Shown: positions 8,887-18,150, counted from the stretch's first letter. The stretch is 64,000 nucleotides of DNA from Aeromonas allosaccharophila (GCF_000819685.1 NZ_CDBR01000033.1:1-64000), one strand, 5' to 3'. Notes: generated from the sequence alone by a model not told the origin. Made by a program: numbers and translations.

Positions 8887-9097
8887 AGTTGTTGTGAGGT
8901 TATGACAGATCGAATTGGTTAAGGTTGCATTCAAGTTTGTTAAAAGTCGGCATTAACACATTTATCATCTAAAAATGTGATGTCGCGCCACTAATGAGCA
9001 CAGCATAATCTGCTGGGTAAAATGTGAGCCACAGCGTGTATGGATGGGGAGCTGGTGTTTATAATTGCCGCGAATTATCTCAATCGGAGCCGAAGGG

Positions 9098-9355
9098 ATG
9101 CCGGTCTTTATCGATGTCGAGTATGTGCGGGGATGGCGCCTGTTTCTGGTGTTATCGGATGGCACCACGGGGGTGCTGGATCTGACCCCCTGGCGAACCC
9201 AGCCGCTGTTTGCAAAGCTGGAGAGCGAGCGTCACTGCGCCCGGGTCTTCATCAACCGTCACCACCAGCTGGAGTGGCCCGTCGGATGTACCTTGTCAGC
9301 CCATGAGGTCTATCACCTCATCTCTCCCATCGATGAGCGGGAAGCCTTCAGCTAA
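9098..9355 (+). CDS. DUF2442 domain-containing protein
   Basis: This is an 85-residue protein with the DUF2442 pattern: a conserved start (VFIDVEYVRGWRLFLVLSDG), a middle TPWRTQPLFAKL block and a WPVGCTLSAHEVY segment. Members are small, often encoded beside toxin-antitoxin or regulatory genes, and have no defined biochemical role. The ATG at 9098 is preferred over the upstream in-frame ATG because GGAGCCGAAGGG directly precedes it. No toxin partner is visible here: the neighbours are the divergent sulfatase and, 245 bp on, the copper receptor. Confidence 0.75.
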   Translation: MPVFIDVEYVRGWRLFLVLSDGTTGVLDLTPWRTQPLFAKLESERHCARVFINRHHQLEWPVGCTLSAHEVYHLISPIDEREAFS

Positions 9356-9526
9356 TCCCCATTTTTTGTGAGCCAACGCCAGATTCCTGTTACTGGAATG
9401 TTTGCCCGTTTGCCTTTCTGAGCCAACTTGGGTAAAACCTGCGCAACATTTTGCCAACTTGCCTTCGCTTCACCTGACAGAGGCTTGCCGCTTTCGCGCC
9501 GCAGGCCTTTTTTGCGGCCAGATGGT

Positions 9527-9551
9527 AAACCTTTCCCTTGCTGAAAGGTTT
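9527..9551. repeat. Inverted repeat in the leader of the copper receptor gene
   Basis: The perfect 9-bp arms AAACCTTTC and GAAAGGTTT are separated by 7 bp and lie 50 bp before the receptor ATG. It could be an operator or a leader hairpin. No matching regulator is recognisable. Confidence 0.4.
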
Positions 9552-9600
9552 GGTTGGTTGAATGAAAATAACAAAATAAACAAATACATAAGGAAAATGT

Positions 9601-11568
9601 ATGGCTTGTCATATGCGCACACCCCTTGCCCTGCTGGTTGGTGGGCTCGCCTGTCACGGCGCTGCCGGTCAGGAATCGGTGCAACAGCTGGATCCCATGG
9701 TGGTGGTGGCAACTCGCCCCGCCAGCACCCTGGAGGTGACACTGGATCCCAAGAAGCCCGGTTCCCCCATGCCCGCTGCCGACGGCGCCGGTTATCTGAA
9801 GAATGTCACCGGCATGAGCATGGTGCGCAAAGGGGGGCTGGGTGGTGACCCCGTGCTGCGGGGGATGGGGATGTCTCGCCTCAACGTGCAGATGGATGGC
9901 GGCATGCTGGCCGGTGGTTGTGGCGGCCGGATGGACCCGCCCACCGCTTATGTGTTCCCCCAATCCTTTGACCGGATCCGGGTGCTGAAGGGGCCGCAAT
10001 CCCTCGAGCAGGGTGCCACCCTGGCGGGAACCGTGCTGTTCGAGCGGGACAGACCCGAGTTCACCGCACCGGGCCTCAAGGCCGATGCCTCGGCCCTCTA
10101 TGGCAGCTTTGGCCGTGATGATCAAATGGTGGATATGACGGCGGGCTCGACCGACGGCTATCTGCGCGGTCAGTTCACCCACTCCGACAGCGATGATTAC
10201 CGCGATGGCCACGGTAACAAGGTGCGCTCCTTCTATCGCCGCGAGAACGGCACCGCCCAGCTGGGCTGGACACCGGGGGAGCACACCTGGCTGGAACTGA
10301 CCGCCGAGCGCAGCAACGCCCGCGCCGCCTATGCGGACCGCACCATGGATGGCCCCATGTTTGATCGCGAATCCTTCGGGCTGAAGCTCAAGCAGGAGCA
10401 GATCACCACTCGCTGGCAGCGCAGCGAGCTGACCCTGTGGGACAACTACATAGACCACATCATGGACAACTTCAGCCTGCGGCAAAACAGCGGCATGAAG
10501 ATGCTCTCCAACCCGGATCGCCGCAATACCGGCGGGCGTTGGGCCAACGACATCGACCTGCCTGCTGACTGGTTGCTGACCGCCGGGTTCGATAGCAACC
10601 GGGATCAGCACCGCAGTCGGAGTGGGGTCGACTATGCCACCAAGGATCGTCAGCGCACCCTGCGTTTCGAGCAGCAGGGCGGCTTCGCCGAACTGGGTCG
10701 TCAGCAGGGGGCTCACAGCTACAAGGGCGGTTACCGTCAGGATAGGGTAGAGACCACCCGCTATGGCGCCGGTGAACAGACCCTCTACAGCGATACCCTG
10801 AGTCTTAACAGCGGGTTTGGCCGCTACGAATATCAGTGGTCGCCACGCTGGTCCAGCTATCTGGCCTGGGGGCAGGCAGAGCGTGCGCCGGACTACTGGG
10901 AGCGCAGCAAGGACAGCACCCCGTTCACCCTCAACCCGGAGCGCAGCCGCCAGTGGGACGCAGGGCTGGCCCTGCGCAGCCGCGAGCTGGATCTGACCCT
11001 CTCCCTCTTTAGCGCCAACATCAAGGATTACCTGCTCTACAACAGCAAGTCGAACCAGGTGCGCAACATCGATGCCCAGACCCGGGGCGGCGAGCTGGAG
11101 GGGCGCTGGCAGTTTGCCGAGCAGTGGCGTCTCGATGGTGGTCTGGCGGTGGTCTACGGCGAAAACCAGAGCGACAACAAACCGCTGGCGCAGATGCCGC
11201 CCCTCGATGGCAAGCTGGCGCTGGGCTGGCAGCCGGACGAAGCGCTGAGCTTCACCCTGCTGGGGCGCGCCGTGGCGGCGCAGGATCGGGTAGATCTCTG
11301 GTCCGGTACCGTTGCGGGTCAGGATCAGGGGGAGACTCCGGGCTTCTTCACCATGAACCTGAGCGGCGCCTGGCAGTTTGCCAAGGGGTGGCAGCTCTCG
11401 GCCGGGGTAGACAACCTGTTCGACACCTTCTACTACGAGCACCTCTCCAAGTCGGTGCACGCCAGTCAGGCGGGCCTTGGCTACGAGCAGAGCGGCCGTA
11501 TCCCCGAGCCGGGCCGTTCCTACTGGCTCTCGCTCAACTACCGCATTGCCTCGGCAGGCGTGCTCTAA
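9601..11568 (+). CDS. OprC-type TonB-dependent copper receptor
   Basis: The 655-residue outer-membrane receptor has a signal peptide ending near residue 23, a plug domain (about 30-150, VTGMSMVRKGGLGGDPVLRG) and a 22-strand barrel ending in YWLSLNYRIASAGVL. It fits the TonB-dependent copper receptor family of Pseudomonas OprC. The unusual copper site described for OprC, a CxxxM in the plug and an HxM in the barrel, is present as Cys107/Met111 (CGGRM) and His286/Met288 (HIM). An AAGGA site lies about seven bases upstream of the ATG. Energy would come from TonB-ExbBD encoded elsewhere. It appears to stand alone. Confidence 0.88.
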   Translation: MACHMRTPLALLVGGLACHGAAGQESVQQLDPMVVVATRPASTLEVTLDPKKPGSPMPAADGAGYLKNVTGMSMVRKGGLGGDPVLRGMGMSRLNVQMDGGMLAGGCGGRMDPPTAYVFPQSFDRIRVLKGPQSLEQGATLAGTVLFERDRPEFTAPGLKADASALYGSFGRDDQMVDMTAGSTDGYLRGQFTHSDSDDYRDGHGNKVRSFYRRENGTAQLGWTPGEHTWLELTAERSNARAAYADRTMDGPMFDRESFGLKLKQEQITTRWQRSELTLWDNYIDHIMDNFSLRQNSGMKMLSNPDRRNTGGRWANDIDLPADWLLTAGFDSNRDQHRSRSGVDYATKDRQRTLRFEQQGGFAELGRQQGAHSYKGGYRQDRVETTRYGAGEQTLYSDTLSLNSGFGRYEYQWSPRWSSYLAWGQAERAPDYWERSKDSTPFTLNPERSRQWDAGLALRSRELDLTLSLFSANIKDYLLYNSKSNQVRNIDAQTRGGELEGRWQFAEQWRLDGGLAVVYGENQSDNKPLAQMPPLDGKLALGWQPDEALSFTLLGRAVAAQDRVDLWSGTVAGQDQGETPGFFTMNLSGAWQFAKGWQLSAGVDNLFDTFYYEHLSKSVHASQAGLGYEQSGRIPEPGRSYWLSLNYRIASAGVL

Positions 11569-11677
11569 CCAGTTGAGTCAGATAACGTTTTCAGTCACAG
11601 ACACCGCTGTGTGAGCCTCGCTATCATGGTGAAAAACAGGCGTATCAGACGCTTGTTCTCACAGCGGGAACATAACA

Positions 11678-13300
11678 ATGAAACAAGGAACGTTGCGCTA
11701 TGGCGGCTTGCTCGGGGCCGCCCTGTTACTGGCGGCCTGTGGAGGTAGCGGTAGCAGCAGCTCTTCCGGTGGCGAGATCATCCCACCGGTACCCAACCGT
11801 ACCGATCTGGTCAACAACCGCGCCTGTTATGGCGATGATCAACTCGCCTGCAACCTGCGCATCTATCAGGTGATGGTGGAGTCGTTTGCCGATGGTGACG
11901 GCAGTGCCAACTACGGCGTCGGTTATGGCCCCTCCCAGCACAACGGCGATCTGCAGGGGATCATCGACAGCCTCGACCACATCAAGAGTCTCAACGTCAA
12001 CGCCATCTGGCTCACTCCGGTATTCGACTCCTGCGCAGGGCAAGGCGGTGACAACAAGCTCGATGCCACCGGCTACTTCGCCTGCGACTTTTTCACCGTG
12101 GATCCCAACTTTGGCAGCAACGCCAAGCTCAAACAGCTGGTGGATGCGGCGCACCAGCGCGGTCTCTATGTATTCCTCGACGGGGTGTTTGGCCACGTCA
12201 ACAAGGTGGGTATGAGCAAGCCATCGCCAGAGGGGCGTCTGCCCGCCCTCACCGGCGGTGGTGCCGGTTATCCTGGTCAGTTGGTTGATTACAGCAAGCC
12301 GGAGAGCCTCGCCTACTTCAAGGAGGTGGCCCGTTACTGGGTCGAGCAGTACGGCATCGACGGCTGGCGCCTCGATCAGGCTTATCAGCTCAATCTGAAT
12401 GAGTGGCGTGCCATTCGCAGCGAAGTGGAGCAGGCCAGCGCGACACGCAAGGCCGCCGGTCAGCAGTGGGGCACCCTCGGCTACATGGTGGGCGAGGTGT
12501 GGAAGAGTGCCGACGAGATCCGTGGCGAGGCTTACGGCAGCAGCGACAATCCGGCGCTCGCCTCGGCGTTCGACTTCCCGTTGCGCTACGGCATCGTGCA
12601 GGCGCTGGCGGTGGAGGAGTCCGGCAAGGGCGGGCAAGGGGCCAGCGTGCTCGATGCCAGCTGGAACAAGGTGGAGAACTACCCCGGCCATGCCATGCCA
12701 AACCTGATGCTGGGCAACCACGATCTGGTGCGTTTCGGCGATCTGCTGGAGCGCGGCAACTTCAATCCGGCCGAGTACTGGCAGCGCCACAAGGCAGCCT
12801 TCAGCTTTATGGCGGCCCGCTCCGGCCCCATCACCTTCTATTACGGCGAGGAGTTTGGTGACGAGGTGCCTGGCTTTGCCAAGCCGGTGAGCGGTGATTG
12901 TGCGGCGCAGGGCTTGTGCGATGACCATGTGGCCCGCAGCGACGGCAAGGTGCCCGGTGTCACCGGCTTTGTGCCGGACAGCGAGCAGGCCGAACTGAAA
13001 GGGTGGCTCGCCCAGCTGCTGGCGATGCGCGCCGCTCATCCCGCCCTCTATCAGGGGGAGCGAGTCAAGCTGGTGGCCGATGGCAGCCTCTATGGCGACA
13101 TCAAGCAGACGGCGAGCGAGCAAGTCGTCTATCTGCTCAACCTCTCTACCTCGGCGCTCAGCTACAACCTGCCGACCAACAAGCTGCGCAGCGGCAGTGC
13201 GCTGGTGGATCTGCAAAGTGGCGAAAGTCTGGCCCTGGGTAGTGACAGTGTGACGGTGGCGCTTCCCCCTTTGAGCGGCCGTTTCCTCCGCCTGCAATAA
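11678..13300 (+). CDS. GH13 alpha-amylase family lipoprotein
   Basis: The 540-residue secreted lipoprotein has the lipobox LLAAC (Cys21) followed by a Ser/Gly linker, then a GH13 TIM barrel. The three catalytic acids are in place: Asp233 in GWRLDQAY, Glu273 in MVGEVW and Asp349 in LGNHDL. A DGVFGH region and a C-terminal beta domain (about 450-540) complete the fold. It should hydrolyse or rearrange alpha-glucans at the cell surface or in the periplasm. It follows the copper receptor by 109 bp but is unlikely to share its function. A strong terminator follows. Substrate (starch, maltodextrin or other) is not resolved. Confidence 0.88.
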   Translation: MKQGTLRYGGLLGAALLLAACGGSGSSSSSGGEIIPPVPNRTDLVNNRACYGDDQLACNLRIYQVMVESFADGDGSANYGVGYGPSQHNGDLQGIIDSLDHIKSLNVNAIWLTPVFDSCAGQGGDNKLDATGYFACDFFTVDPNFGSNAKLKQLVDAAHQRGLYVFLDGVFGHVNKVGMSKPSPEGRLPALTGGGAGYPGQLVDYSKPESLAYFKEVARYWVEQYGIDGWRLDQAYQLNLNEWRAIRSEVEQASATRKAAGQQWGTLGYMVGEVWKSADEIRGEAYGSSDNPALASAFDFPLRYGIVQALAVEESGKGGQGASVLDASWNKVENYPGHAMPNLMLGNHDLVRFGDLLERGNFNPAEYWQRHKAAFSFMAARSGPITFYYGEEFGDEVPGFAKPVSGDCAAQGLCDDHVARSDGKVPGVTGFVPDSEQAELKGWLAQLLAMRAAHPALYQGERVKLVADGSLYGDIKQTASEQVVYLLNLSTSALSYNLPTNKLRSGSALVDLQSGESLALGSDSVTVALPPLSGRFLRLQ

Positions 13301-13327
13301 GTCAGCGGCAGTCAGCTGTGATATGAG

Positions 13328-13352
13328 AGAGGGCCCCATCGCGGGGCCCTCT
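13328..13352. terminator. Intrinsic terminator between the GH13 gene and the rimK-like gene
   Basis: The perfect stem AGAGGGCCCC / GGGGCCCTCT with loop ATCGC sits between the convergent amylase and rimK-like genes and could serve both. T runs are short. Confidence 0.75.
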
Positions 13353-13385
13353 CTGTCATTTGGTCGGCGAAAAGGTCATGGCGGG

Positions 13386-14825
13386 TTATGCGGTGGTCTG
13401 GCCCCGGTTTTCCAGCCGCTGGCGGAAGGCACGGGCCAGTCGCTCGTAGAGATCCTGCGCCTCCTTGTCTTCGATATCGCCGCGGATCCAGGGGTTATCG
13501 ACGATCTCCAGCAGCACGCAGTCGCGCCCCTGCTGGCGCAAGTCGAGCCCGTAGAGGCCATTGCCGAGCTGATGGACGGCGCGGCGGGCGGTCTGCAGCA
13601 CCCGCTCCGGCACCTCATTGAGCGGCAGCGCCTCGATGCGGCTCATGTCGAGGGGGTGCTTGCGGCGGCGAATGCGGTTGCCAGGCTCGGGCCGGTAGCG
13701 GCGACAGGCAAACAGCGGCGAGCCGTCGAGAAAGCCGATGCGCCAGTCAAACTCTGCGGGGATCCGGCTCTGCACCAGCAGCAGGGCGGAGCGGCTCAGC
13801 CCCTCGTCCAGCAGCCGGGCCAGCTGTTGCTCATCGCTGGCCATGGCGAGATCCCGCCCCTGCGCGCCATCTGGCACCTTCACCATCAACGGCAGGCCGA
13901 GCCGCTGCACCAGCTCCTCCACGTGGTGGCGGCCGCGACGGGTCACCACCATGGTGGGCGGCATGGGCACGCCGCTGCGCACCATCAGCTCGTAGAGATA
14001 GAGCTTGTTGCTGCAGGCGAGGATGGCGCGGGAGCTGTCGATCACCGGCATCTTCAGCTGCTCGGCGCGGCGGGCAAATTCGAAGGTGTAGTGGCCGACT
14101 GCGGTTTCGGCGCGCAGCCAGAGGGTGTCGAACTCCGGCAGTCGCTCGATGGCCGAAGGTGGCAGGATCTCTGCCCGGATCCCCTGGGCAGCCGCGGCCC
14201 GGATAAAGCGCTCCAGCGCCAGCCCATCACTGCTGGCGCGGCCATCATCGGGATCCACCAGAATGGCGAGCTGGTAGAGCGGCGCCGCCTGCTCCTCATC
14301 ACCGGTGCCCACCAGCGCCTGAGCGTGGTGCAGCATCAGCGCTTTTTCGCTTGGGCTCAGCTCCAGCGGTGACAGGCTCTGCTGCTGGCGCACCGACCAG
14401 CCGTGGCGGCCGCGCTTGAGGGTCAGCTCCTGCAGCGGCAGCTGGCTCAGGCCGTAGTAGTAGCGGGCTAGCCCCGCCAGCTCGCTCTGTTCACACTGGC
14501 CGAAGATGGCGCGCACTCTAATCCGATCCTCGCTCTGCTGGGCCAGCCACCCCTGCGCCTTGCGCCACAGCTTGGCCGGTGGCTGCTGGGGTTGCAGTCG
14601 GCTGATGGCCTGCAGACCCGGCAGGCAGTGGTGGCCGCGGGCCTGGGCCAGCAGCGAGCAGTAGTAGCCTGCGCTCAGGTGCTCCAGATTGCGGCAGAGG
14701 TTGATGATGCGGGGTCGGCCGCCGGTGGTCGGCACGCCATGTTGCAGATAGGTGCGGGCGGTCAGCAGATAATCGGCATGGCAAGGCCAGTCGCCCAGCT
14801 CTTCGACGATGACATAGGTACTCAT
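13386..14825 (-). CDS. RimK-like ATP-grasp ligase with RLAN N-terminal domain
   Basis: The 479-residue protein has an N-terminal RLAN domain (about 1-150, MSTYVIVEELGDWP) found only with RimK-type ligases, a middle region, and a C-terminal ATP-grasp domain (about 270-465: LPLMVKVPDGAQGRDLA, ILLEIVDN-like CVLLEIVDNPWIRGD). ATP-grasp enzymes of this class join a carboxylate to an amine, usually adding amino acids to a peptide or protein. In other proteobacteria RLAN-RimK genes sit with a GNAT and are predicted to form a peptide-modifying system; here a GNAT is encoded divergently 190 bp away. The substrate is unknown. Confidence 0.82.
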   Translation of the reverse strand: MSTYVIVEELGDWPCHADYLLTARTYLQHGVPTTGGRPRIINLCRNLEHLSAGYYCSLLAQARGHHCLPGLQAISRLQPQQPPAKLWRKAQGWLAQQSEDRIRVRAIFGQCEQSELAGLARYYYGLSQLPLQELTLKRGRHGWSVRQQQSLSPLELSPSEKALMLHHAQALVGTGDEEQAAPLYQLAILVDPDDGRASSDGLALERFIRAAAAQGIRAEILPPSAIERLPEFDTLWLRAETAVGHYTFEFARRAEQLKMPVIDSSRAILACSNKLYLYELMVRSGVPMPPTMVVTRRGRHHVEELVQRLGLPLMVKVPDGAQGRDLAMASDEQQLARLLDEGLSRSALLLVQSRIPAEFDWRIGFLDGSPLFACRRYRPEPGNRIRRRKHPLDMSRIEALPLNEVPERVLQTARRAVHQLGNGLYGLDLRQQGRDCVLLEIVDNPWIRGDIEDKEAQDLYERLARAFRQRLENRGQTTA

Positions 14826-15013
14826 ATTTTCGGCTCCACAGATCAGACTGCCTGAAAAAAGGCAGGATCCCCAGTGGGCTTCGATGCACCGACAAGCACG
14901 ACAATGGCGCGAGGGGAAACAAGAGGTTACAGTGCCTAATATGACGCTTTGGTAACTTGTGATACAAGTCGCATTTTTGGTGCTGAAGATAAATAACCGA
15001 ACAAGGACTCCCC

Positions 15014-15535
15014 GTGTTGACCGTACGTGCGGCCCGAACCGATGATCTGGGCGCCATCGTTAATCTGGAACGCTACTGTTTTCCCCCTGAAGTCGCCTTT
15101 GGCCGCAGCCGCTGGCACTATCTGCTGGCCCACGCCAAGGGGCGCACCCTGTTGCTGCTGGATGAGAAGCATCAGCTGATGGGCTATCTCTGCCTGCTGG
15201 AGCACAGAGGCTGGGATCGGCTGGTCATTCAGGCACTGGCTATCCGCTGGACGGTGCGCCGTCTGGGCTGGGCCCGCCGTTTGCTGGAGCAGGTGATCCG
15301 CGAGGGCAAGGCCGCTGGCTGGGGGGCGATTCGCCTCGAAGTGGGGGACGCCAACGAAGAGGCGCTGGCCCTCTATCACGGGTTGGGATTTCGTCCCCAG
15401 CAGCGGCTGGCGGACTACTATGGCCGCGACCAGCACGCCCACCGGCTGGTGCTGCCGCTGGTGAGCGACGAGGAGCGTGAGCGGCGCAGACTGGCCCGCA
15501 CTCTGGCGCGCAAGCCGTCTGCGCAGGCCAACTGA
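15014..15535 (+). CDS. GNAT family N-acetyltransferase
   Basis: The 173-residue protein shows the GNAT fold: N-terminal TVRAARTDDLGAIVNLE, an acetyl-CoA-binding segment around RRLGWARRLLEQVIREG (about 85-101) and the C-terminal ALALYHGLGF typical of RimI-like enzymes. It starts at a GTG six bases after AAGGA; a TTG one codon later is the alternative. It is divergent from the RLAN-RimK gene, a pairing seen in other genomes, which suggests it acetylates the ligase's product or target. It is followed by the DUF3624 gene after about 30 bp, so these probably form one transcript. Confidence 0.82.
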   Translation: MLTVRAARTDDLGAIVNLERYCFPPEVAFGRSRWHYLLAHAKGRTLLLLDEKHQLMGYLCLLEHRGWDRLVIQALAIRWTVRRLGWARRLLEQVIREGKAAGWGAIRLEVGDANEEALALYHGLGFRPQQRLADYYGRDQHAHRLVLPLVSDEERERRRLARTLARKPSAQAN

Positions 15536-15566
15536 CAGTGTTGAACGAGCAACATCGAGGAGCAGG

Positions 15567-15812
15567 ATGAGCTGCGACAACTGCCTTGCCACCGCCATCA
15601 AGGCCAAGCTGGGGCGCTGCCCGGTTTGCGCCATCCAGACTTTCGTCATCGGCCTGAGTGGCTGGCTGGTCTGGTGGTGGTTCGGCGCCGACACCTCGGT
15701 CAACGCCCTCACCGGCCTGCTGTTTGCGCTGGGGGGCTCGGGCCTGTTGCTGCTCCATCTGGTGGTATTTGTCTGGCGCAAGGCGACCGGACGTGAATTG
15801 GGCGATGAATGA
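15567..15812 (+). CDS. DUF3624 small membrane protein
   Basis: The 81-residue protein opens with paired cysteines (MSCDNCLATAIKAKLGRCPV, C3/C6 and C18/C21), suggesting a small metal-binding or disulfide knuckle, then two membrane segments (about 24-40 and 48-70) with a Trp-rich first helix. The pattern is that of DUF3624, common in Vibrio and Aeromonas and without assigned function. GGAGCAGG lies just before the ATG. Its stop codon lies 56 bp before the ydfG ATG, and it follows the GNAT closely. Confidence 0.75.
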   Translation: MSCDNCLATAIKAKLGRCPVCAIQTFVIGLSGWLVWWWFGADTSVNALTGLLFALGGSGLLLLHLVVFVWRKATGRELGDE

Positions 15813-15868
15813 ATCTGAATAGATTCAGACAGATAAATAACAATATCGGTGTAGATATGGAGGTTCAG

Positions 15869-16615
15869 ATGATTGCAATGGTAACGGGCGCCTCGTCCGG
15901 TTTTGGTGAAGCCATCAGCCGCCAGCTGGTGCAGGCGGGCTACCAGGTGATCGGCACCGGTCGCCGCGCCGAGCGGCTGGCCGCGCTGGCTGACGAGCTG
16001 GGCGAGCAGTTCCTGCCGCTGGTGTTTGACGTGCAGGACAAGGCGGCCACCCGCGCCGCCATCACCGGTTTGCCAGCCGCCTGGAGCGAGGTGGATCTGC
16101 TGGTCAACAACGCCGGTCTGGCGCTGGGGCTGGAGCCTGCCCACAAGGCAGATCTGGAAGATTGGGAGCAGATGATCGCCACCAACATCAGCGGTCTGAC
16201 CCTGCTCACCCGCCTGCTGCTGCCGGGCATGGTGGCGCGCAATCGCGGCCACGTCATCAATATCGGCTCCATCGCGGGCACCTACCCCTATCCGGGCGGC
16301 AACGTCTACGGCGCTACCAAGGCGTTCGTGAAGCAGTTCAGCCTCAACCTGCGCGCCGATCTGGCGGGCACCGCCATCCGCGTCACCAACGTGGAGCCGG
16401 GCCTGTGCGGCGGCACCGAGTTCTCCAACGTGCGCTTCCACGGTGACGATGCCAAGGCGGCCACCGTCTATCAGGGGGTGGAGGCGATCCAGCCGGACGA
16501 TATCGCCAATACCGTGCTCTGGGTGAGCCAGCAACCCGCCCACGTCAACATCAACAGCATCGAGATCATGCCGGTGGCCCAGACCTTCGGCCCGCTCAAT
16601 ATCAGCCGTCGCTGA
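15869..16615 (+). CDS. ydfG: NADP-dependent 3-hydroxy acid dehydrogenase
   Basis: The 248-residue short-chain dehydrogenase has exactly the length of E. coli YdfG. It shows the cofactor motif TGASSGFG, NNAGLALG, the active-site Ser in NIGSIAG and the YGATK catalytic pair. YdfG oxidises L-allo-threonine, serine and 3-hydroxypropionate, and reduces malonic semialdehyde. The ATG at 15869 is chosen because GGAGG lies seven bases before it and family members start at this MIAMVTG; 20 extra codons upstream are AT-rich leader. A terminator follows. Confidence 0.92.
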   Translation: MIAMVTGASSGFGEAISRQLVQAGYQVIGTGRRAERLAALADELGEQFLPLVFDVQDKAATRAAITGLPAAWSEVDLLVNNAGLALGLEPAHKADLEDWEQMIATNISGLTLLTRLLLPGMVARNRGHVINIGSIAGTYPYPGGNVYGATKAFVKQFSLNLRADLAGTAIRVTNVEPGLCGGTEFSNVRFHGDDAKAATVYQGVEAIQPDDIANTVLWVSQQPAHVNINSIEIMPVAQTFGPLNISRR

Positions 16616-16638
16616 GCTTCCCGTTTGACGAAATGAGA

Positions 16639-16663
16639 AGAGGCACCCAAGGGTGCCTCTTTG
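16639..16663. terminator. Intrinsic terminator after ydfG
   Basis: The 10-bp stem AGAGGCACCC / GGGTGCCTCT with a two-base loop is followed by TTGCTTTG. It lies between the convergent ydfG and peptidase C69 genes. Confidence 0.8.
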
Positions 16664-16677
16664 CTTTGAAGAGCCGG

Positions 16678-18150
16678 TCAGAGGCTCATGATCTTCTTGA
16701 ACTCCTCCTCCGAGTACTTCTTCTCGCTGCTCTTGGTGAGATCCGTCATCAGCTTGTAGCGCAGCGCTTTGGCCATCTGATAGGTCTGCTCCAACTGGCC
16801 GTAGGAGTAGTCGGCGGCCAGCCCGATGGCGGTGGCCTTGTCGTTGGCGTAGGTCTGCTTGAGGCTCTTGTCGAGGACGGCGACCTCCTTGTAGAGCTTG
16901 GCGCTCTCCTTGCTCCAGACGTTTCGCAGCAGCGGCAGGTATTTATCCGGGTTGGTGTTGGCCAGCGCGGTCAGGCTGCGGAACTGCCAGTAGGCGGAAT
17001 CGTCGGAGTAGCTGTCGCTGCCGGTGCGATAGGGTTGGGGATAGTTTTCCAGGGTGTTGTAGAGCGGCACCATCACCGATTCGGCCAGCACGCCGTAGCT
17101 CTGCCAGATCAGCCCCTGCAGCTCTTTGGGCATCTCCTTGCGCAGCTGGATAACGTGGGATTCGAGCTGGCGATCGACGCGGATTGGCCGCTCAGCCTTG
17201 CCCGCCAGCGACGTGCCGTCATAGGTGGCGCTCAGCACCCTGGTCACGTCCGGCACTGCGATGGGGGCATCCGGCTTCATAAACAGCGGATATTGCGCCT
17301 GCCGGGTTGATTGCTGGTGGCTGGCGGTCAGCATTTTCTGGCCGAGCCACTCCCGATCCACGTTGTAGGGGTCGGCAATCACCCCGAACGCCTTGGCGAA
17401 GTTGAAATCTTTCGGGTCGGCGTTATCCAGCAGTTTGTGCTCGCGCACGAACTCCAGCAGCTTGGGCGAGTGCAGCACATCGGCGCTGTCGAGATTGACG
17501 CCGTGGATGCGCAGGCCGTTGGCCACCATGGCGTAGCTGTCGTCCGGTACCCGTACCGCGATCCAGTGGTGGCCGGAGCCAATCTCCATCAGCCAGGCCT
17601 CGTTCACATCCGCCAGATAGAGGCTATTGCCCTCACCGGCGCCATATTGCTCCACATAGCGGCCGAGCAGCTCGACCCCCTCTTTGGCCGTCTTGGCCTG
17701 CGGCAGGATCAGGGTGGGGATGATGGCTTCAATCACTCCCTTCTCGATCAGCGGATCGGCTTTCCGGGCCTTGTCGTTGACCTCGGCACTGGTGGTGGCC
17801 GAGATGGCGACGTTGAACTCGTTGATGCCGCGCTCCTCGTAATACTTGCCGTCCGGGTCGCTGGTGGTGGCATCCCAGTCGTGGATGGCGGAGTAGGCGA
17901 AGAATGCCTTGGGCATCGGCACTTCCAGCCCGTTGCCCAGTTTCCAGCTCTTGCCCTCGGTCTGTTGTGCCGGGTGGAAGGCCAGATACTTGTTCCAGTT
18001 GTTGACGCCAAAATCCTCGTTTCTGGCGATCATCACGCTGCCATCGGCACTGGCCCCCTTGCCGACGATAAGGCCGGTACAGGCATCGGCACTGGTGCCA
18101 AGCAGGGTGAGCAGGGTGGCGGAGAGCAGACTCAAGGTGTGTTTTTTCAT
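16678..18150 (-). CDS. Peptidase family C69 dipeptidase (PepD-like), exported
   Basis: The 490-residue protein has a signal peptide ending ADA, followed directly by Cys24 in ACTGLIVGKGASADGS. In C69 (Ntn-hydrolase) peptidases this first cysteine, exposed by processing, is the nucleophile. The downstream MIARNEDFG, GKYYEERGINEFNVAIS and EIGSGHHWIAVRV blocks fit the family, which cleaves dipeptides. The signal peptide suggests a periplasmic or secreted enzyme, unlike cytoplasmic Lactobacillus PepD. The ATG at 18150 gives a proper leader; the 46 codons before it in frame do not. No strong ribosome site is visible. Confidence 0.85.
   Translation of the reverse strand: MKKHTLSLLSATLLTLLGTSADACTGLIVGKGASADGSVMIARNEDFGVNNWNKYLAFHPAQQTEGKSWKLGNGLEVPMPKAFFAYSAIHDWDATTSDPDGKYYEERGINEFNVAISATTSAEVNDKARKADPLIEKGVIEAIIPTLILPQAKTAKEGVELLGRYVEQYGAGEGNSLYLADVNEAWLMEIGSGHHWIAVRVPDDSYAMVANGLRIHGVNLDSADVLHSPKLLEFVREHKLLDNADPKDFNFAKAFGVIADPYNVDREWLGQKMLTASHQQSTRQAQYPLFMKPDAPIAVPDVTRVLSATYDGTSLAGKAERPIRVDRQLESHVIQLRKEMPKELQGLIWQSYGVLAESVMVPLYNTLENYPQPYRTGSDSYSDDSAYWQFRSLTALANTNPDKYLPLLRNVWSKESAKLYKEVAVLDKSLKQTYANDKATAIGLAADYSYGQLEQTYQMAKALRYKLMTDLTKSSEKKYSEEEFKKIMSL

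Noticed and set aside
9352..11460. 702-codon open frame antisense to the copper receptor gene
   Set aside because: It is a shadow of a high-GC gene. Its His/Gln/Gly-rich composition is what antisense codons of such genes produce, and the forward product is a clear receptor.
11726..13339. 537-codon open frame antisense to the GH13 gene
   Set aside because: It is again an antisense shadow. The forward strand encodes all GH13 catalytic motifs and a lipobox.
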